Shown piece after piece: positions 60,901 through 64,000 of a stretch of DNA of 64,000 bases. Position 1 is the stretch's first letter, and every line of letters starts with the position of its first letter. This stretch comes from Oreocharis arfaki (lineage: Eukaryota > Chordata > Aves > Passeriformes > Paramythiidae): positions 269,734 through 333,733 of the forward strand of contig VZRR01007844.1 in assembly GCA_013398015.1 (NCBI GenBank), read 5' to 3'. The translations under genes were made by a program, and so were the position numbers. Below the pieces are notes generated by a model that made no database searches, was not told the origin of the DNA, and worked only from the letters and a program-made list of their open reading frames with translations.

Positions 60901-63900
60901 GATGGTTACTAGGTATCTTCTCAGCCAAAACATATGTTGGCTGTTTCTTGTTCAACTTTTTTTTGGTTTGCTTGCTTTCTGAATGGCAACTCAAAATCAG
61001 AAAAGAAGAGCCAAACATAATAACAGAGAACAACCTCCATTTCAAACTACAGAAGCTTCAAACAGAAGCGAACCATCTACACAGCTTACTCTATAATCCA
61101 GCTGGATAGAGGGTCCTCTCATCAATTATACAAACGGACCTTTTATTTGCAAAACTTCCTAACAAACAAAGTCAAACTATATATATATGTCTACCTATAT
61201 ACACTGCCAGGCATCCCGAGGACAGATGGCCACAGGATCACAAATTCTTCAATTAGAACTAACTAGAAGCAAGGTGATTTTGAAAGGGCCAATAGTTCCA
61301 TTGACTTACACAGTAAGTCTGTTTAGCATAGCCTATATACCTTCATTGCTAACTTCCACAGCAGTATTCCTGTAGGTCTGTGAGACGTGGAATTGTCACA
61401 GAATTCCTTAATGCAAAGTTTAGAACTAATTTAAACCAATTTTACTGCCCTAGAGTTTGCCTACCGTCGAGCACGGCTCTCCGTGAAGTGGCAGTAAACA
61501 CTGGCATGCATCATTCGCACATTTGCATGAAGCACGGCTGTCAGCTTACAGAGATGCACATAATACTTCATTGTATGAACATTTTAGTTCAATCTCACCA
61601 GTCAGAAGAGATCACCTTGACAATAAATAAATGATTCAAATATACTGCTGAATCGGTCATCGGTGAATTTTGTCTATCGTCTAAAAAGTCAACAGGCTAT
61701 AACTAAACGGGAAACACATTCCTAGTTTGGCAAGAACGACTAAGGAGTTACTCGGAAGTTATCTTGAAATATGTTCAAGCCTACAGTTTGTACCTTAGAC
61801 AAAAGATCTTTTAGGGGAGAGAAATACTTAAATGTTAAAAGAACCTCCAAGAAAAACACTCACAGGTGCCTATGAATTTTTAACCCACGTAATAAGTTTC
61901 CCTTTGATGAAGACCATATTGAGGAGGAAAGTCATGTTTAACAAGTGAGTCCCAACTAGATTTGCTCCACGAGCGTCTTATCGGCATTTAATTTCAGGGA
62001 GGTGGAAGGGGCATAGGCCTATAGGTTTCCGTACTTTCAATAATCACGCTTTTCTTGCCTTTCTTTACCTTCCAAAAAGTAAACGTAGAAATAAATCGTT
62101 GGTTACTTCCGTCTGAACATTACACATTCAGCTTTTTTTTTTTCCAATGCCACCTGAAGTGACTAGTTATTTGAAGGTGACTGGGGCAAGAGGTCTTTGC
62201 AGCTCTGCCAATGCAAGCTTTAACAGCCCTGAGATTTTTTTCTGAACCAGCTCTCAACCGCCTAGTTCCACTTTCTACCTTTAACCAGATTTAGAATTTC
62301 TCAGACTCCTCTAATTTTTAATTTACTAAGATTAAAAACAAAGGGAGAGAAGAGAGTCGGGTTTTGTTGGTAGTGTGGGTTTCTGGGGGTTTTTTTGGTT
62401 GGTTGATTTCGGTTGGTTGGCTGGGTTTGGTTTTGTTTTGTGGGTTGTTTGTTTGGGGGTTTTTTTGGGTTGTTTTGGGGTTTTTTTTGTTGGCTGGGTT
62501 TTGGATTTTTGTTTCTTTGGGGTTTTTTCTTGTTCGGCTTTTTCTTTTTGGCTTTGTTTTTGCTCTGTTAATTCCTGCTGAGTTAAATCAGCTCAGAAAA
62601 GAAGTATTCCAAGGATAAGCTGCAGAACCATGAGACCAGTCTGGATCAAGAAGAAACAAGTGAGAAAGGAAAGGGGAACCGATGAGCATAGGCACTGTTG
62701 GCTTTTTTTTTTGCCACAACGAACTGTCAGATCAAAGCAGACTAATCTAAGTCATCAGGAAGCTGTACTTCTTACGGAATCGAAAAGTTAGTAAGCCCAT
62801 AGAAGACCGCGGTCAGCATTTGCTACACTCAAAGATGTATGAATGGCAAACTCTGATTTACAGAAAGACTGTCAAAATTTCTTCCTGACTAAAGCAGTCT
62901 AAGTATTTTCTAAGAAATTCAATCTTAAAAAAACATATGGAGGAAATCCACAAAAGATTACGTTTTTCCAAAGCATGGAAAAAGAGCACTCTTCTGCTTG
63001 GAGAAAGCATCTGTTGCATGAAGCAGGGAAAGACCTTTCAGGTTTGATCCTAAGGTATGATTTTTCCAACCTTCATTTAACTCATGTACGATATAAATAT
63101 TTGTACTTGTATACCTCAGGCGTTATAGATAAATACTTCTATTCGTATTTTATTTGAACGCAACTTAAAATAACGCAATACTACAAAACTATTTCTGATC
63201 ACAGAAAACTGCATTAAATCCGGACGTAACTAAAAGCTAATCAAAGTCTGATAAAAGGAATCTGACGAAAGGAGTCTAACAAAAGGAATGTCTTTGTCAA
63301 CATAGCTGCATACCTTCTAAACTGATCCTACCTGGCCAAGTCGAACAAACTCTGCTTGTCGAGCTTCCTCTTTCTTCCGTGTTGATTTTGGGGACTCCGG
63401 TAACACATCACTGAAGGATCTTCTATTGAGCATGTTCTAAAGCAGAAAATGTTTCTTTCTAACTGCATAGCTTCTCAGAGAAGAGAAACCGCAAATCTTC
63501 CAATCCTTGAGTGATTTACCTTACAACTTGTCATAGTTTACCACTGTCATGTCCTGTACAACCATACCACATGAATATATGAAAAGGTTAAGCAGATCTA
63601 CATAGATCAAAGAAATAAACATTGGTGGAAAGAATAGCACCTTGTTAGTCTTAGAAGTACCAAACTTATCTTTAGTTAGTTAAGAATCACCTTAAGAGTA
63701 AGTCTTCGTCATCTAAAATAAAGTTGCCTCATAGCTACCCAGGGCTAAGAATCATCCAAATGTACACATAACGGAAGAAAGGCAGTTTTTATGGTGACGA
63801 GACTAATGCCTGTATTTGCAGCATCTAAATTCCCTATTCCTTTGCCACAGGTAAGCTCATACAAAGTATGACATTGTTATGCTTCTCCTCACACCCGGTG

Positions 63901-64000
63901 AAGAGCCCTGTCCGGAAAGGACTGTCCGTCAGCTTTCATGTAACTGTAAAGTAAGTTATATGATAATCGGTATTTACCTTCGTCATATGCAATTCAGTCC
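48812..64000 (-). CDS. GARNL3: GTPase-activating Rap/Ran-GAP domain-like 3, C-terminal half (15 exons, 5' end outside window)
   Basis: GARNL3 has an N-terminal Rap/Ran-GAP domain and a C-terminal citron-homology (CNH) domain; its substrate GTPase is poorly characterised. Exons in transcript order: >64000-63978, 63436-63332, 60719-60645, 59726-59615, 58886-58788, 55616-55500, 54822-54650, 54340-54182, 53117-53051, 52416-52309, 51883-51765, 51537-51402, 50322-50116, 49810-49699, 48968-48812. About 589 codons, all phases consistent. The CNH domain spans from about NFPHEVVCADSWGQSLLVST to NGNLVHTAVVPELQLVASR. A basic, serine-rich tail follows (LSRMEIKEIASRTRKELLG), ending CDEDIIDLK. The GAP domain lies beyond 64000. 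Confidence 0.95.
49699..49810 (-). CDS. GARNL3: GARNL3 exon, basic tail
   Basis: Acceptor CCTTTATTGAG, donor GTGAAAG|GTAAAT. Encodes LLDEPITKTEGAQKLQKVSR and KQGAVRSSSSE. Confidence 0.93.
50116..50322 (-). CDS. GARNL3: GARNL3 exon, conserved tail motif
   Basis: Acceptor TCTGTGTTTCAG, donor TTGTTGG|GTAAAC. Encodes EVPCKNLYKIPLSNLVGRSI, then VTHSLSLSRMEIKEIASRTR, a strongly conserved GARNL3 segment. Confidence 0.94.
51402..51537 (-). CDS. GARNL3: GARNL3 exon, serine-rich
   Basis: Acceptor GTCGTTTCAG, donor TAGAAG|GTAATG. Encodes SDIYFKATAAVSGSSDSSSK and SSPQTPTAYEKPEFPLPSLE. Confidence 0.93.
51765..51883 (-). CDS. GARNL3: GARNL3 exon, end of CNH domain
   Basis: Acceptor TTTCATTGCAG, donor TCAAGG|GTAAGA. 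Encodes CAFPYVLAFTTDSIEIRLVV and NGNLVHTAVVPELQLVASR. Confidence 0.95.
52309..52416 (-). CDS. GARNL3: GARNL3 exon, CNH domain
   Basis: Acceptor TTTTGCTACAG, donor CTGTTG|GTAAGA. Encodes VCQYRKVYPFSGGSPLVQPS and AYDFHFSWNQVPYAV. An internal CAG at 52401 would break frame with the previous exon, so it was not chosen. Confidence 0.93.
53051..53117 (-). CDS. GARNL3: GARNL3 exon, CNH domain
   Basis: Acceptor ATCATTGCAG, donor TATAACT|GTAAGT. Encodes VNFVAAIDVYEDGEAGLLLC then YN. Confidence 0.94.
54182..54340 (-). CDS. GARNL3: GARNL3 exon, CNH domain
   Basis: Acceptor TTACGTTACAG, donor AACAGA|GTAAGT. Exactly 53 codons: EICLSDPPVVMTLVDGPTGD, then MICVAYRHQFDLVNESTGES. Confidence 0.95.
54650..54822 (-). 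CDS. GARNL3: GARNL3 exon, CNH domain
   Basis: Acceptor TTATTTCCTCAG, donor ATCCGG|GTATGT. Encodes CHLYAINTHHGSELRIVVAI, then RNKLLLVTKKYNSHNSLTST and SPVEEFQYIR. Confidence 0.95.
55500..55616 (-). CDS. GARNL3: GARNL3 exon, CNH domain
   Basis: Acceptor CATATGTCAG, donor ACAAAAG|GTGATG. Encodes KDSRILVFRLSAVQNDIETK and DCRENKLERTK. Confidence 0.94.
55617..58787 (-). other. GARNL3: GARNL3 intron with one CR1
   Basis: A 3.2-kb intron. Apart from the CR1 at 56287-56690 I see no exon, RNA gene or ordered repeat. Confidence 0.7.
56287..56690 (-). mobile_element. CR1 LINE 3' portion in GARNL3 intron
   Basis: Reverse complement of a CR1 3' region: TCACAGAATTACGGAATAAAC, CACCACGTGCCTGAGAGCAT, CTTGAACTCTGGCAGGCTTG, CCTTTTTCTAATATCTAACT and AGCTGCTCATCATACGGCCT. 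Fairly complete over about 400 bases and only moderately diverged. Confidence 0.93.
58788..58886 (-). CDS. GARNL3: GARNL3 exon, CNH domain
   Basis: Acceptor TTTCTTTTTTAG, donor GACAAAG|GTAGGA. Encodes GQPSVQVFDKTLQIKQMNVL and EALDLLIARTDK. Confidence 0.95.
59615..59726 (-). CDS. GARNL3: GARNL3 exon, start of CNH domain
   Basis: Donor ATAGATG|GTTAGT. Encodes PWESQSFCSNFPHEVVCADS, then WGQSLLVSTDAGILLID. The acceptor TTACTTCATAG (edge 59726) gives phase 0 and joins KKE to PWES. Two nearer AGs exist, but they do not fit the upstream phase. Confidence 0.88.
60645..60719 (-). CDS. GARNL3: GARNL3 exon
   Basis: Acceptor TTTGTATTAG, donor AAGGAG|GTGAGT. Exactly 25 codons: ALKLKTSVKGDAAANLATTS then FCKKE. 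Confidence 0.9.
60720..63331 (-). other. GARNL3: GARNL3 intron
   Basis: A 2.6-kb intron. It holds the T/G-rich low-complexity tract at 62355-62560 and otherwise nothing I can name. Confidence 0.65.
62355..62560. repeat. T/G-rich low-complexity tract with G-runs
   Basis: Plus strand of the type GGGTTTCTGGGGGTTTTTTT and TTTTGGGTTGTTTTGGGG. Several runs of three to five Gs are separated by T-rich spacers. In the GARNL3 pre-mRNA this reads as C/A-rich. Open frames rich in Phe/Gly/Trp are artefacts. Confidence 0.88.
63332..63436 (-). CDS. GARNL3: GARNL3 exon
   Basis: Acceptor TTCTGCTTTAG, donor GGCCAG|GTAGGA. Exactly 35 codons: NMLNRRSFSDVLPESPKSTR then KKEEARQAEFVRLGQ. Confidence 0.94.
63978..64000 (-). 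CDS. GARNL3: GARNL3 exon, cut by window edge
   Basis: Only the 3' 23 bases are present, encoding TELHMTK and ending at donor GACGAAG|GTAAAT. Phase fits the next exon. Confidence 0.8.

Noticed and set aside
62364..62618. Plus-strand hydrophobic open frames resembling a membrane protein
   Set aside because: They are translations of the T/G-rich tract; no conserved motif.
1..64000. CRISPR arrays, operons, tRNA or rRNA genes, microbial defence systems
   Set aside because: The window is vertebrate nuclear DNA. No spacer-repeat array, tRNA cloverleaf or rRNA was noticed. No novel multi-gene system is supported.

Overview
This is vertebrate nuclear DNA and almost certainly comes from a bird. It has split genes with GT/AG introns, CpG-island promoters, many 3' fragments of CR1-type LINEs in both orientations, and a solo LTR of a kind common in avian genomes. 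The proteins are close to human orthologues where I can compare them from memory. The species cannot be named from the sequence alone.

Layout. (1) 1-17630, plus strand: the 3' half of RALGPS1. The window opens inside an intron. Eight coding exons (7249-14863) encode the proline-rich linker and the PH domain, followed by a long 3' UTR. (2) 17870-21690: a CR1 element and a CpG-rich segment that appear twice, joined through single N characters. This looks like unmerged contig ends rather than biology. (3) 21330-29480, plus strand: a CpG island, an intron holding an ERV solo LTR and a 52-bp x 3 minisatellite, then a single-exon 453-aa coding sequence for a type II membrane glycosyltransferase of family GT92. 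(4) 32540-41400, minus strand: complete FBXW2, with six coding exons giving 454 aa and a CpG-island promoter. A small divergent transcript may start from the other side of that island. (5) 42770-64000, minus strand: the 3' half of GARNL3, with fifteen coding exons (the first cut by the window edge) covering the citron-homology domain and the C-terminal tail, plus a long non-coding 3' region.

The genes do not form a pathway. RALGPS1 (Ral exchange factor) and GARNL3 (Rap/Ran-GAP-like) both belong to small-GTPase regulation, and both map to human 9q33.3. FBXW2 is an SCF ubiquitin-ligase receptor that, from memory, lies several megabases away in human, so local gene order differs. All exon joins given here keep reading frame when the phases are summed, which is the main support for the boundaries.

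The most interesting items are the GT92 enzyme gene, a decayed duplicate of part of a RALGPS1 PH-domain exon, the false-looking tandem duplication at the GT92 promoter, and a possible in-frame alternative acceptor in FBXW2. I found no previously undescribed multi-gene system.
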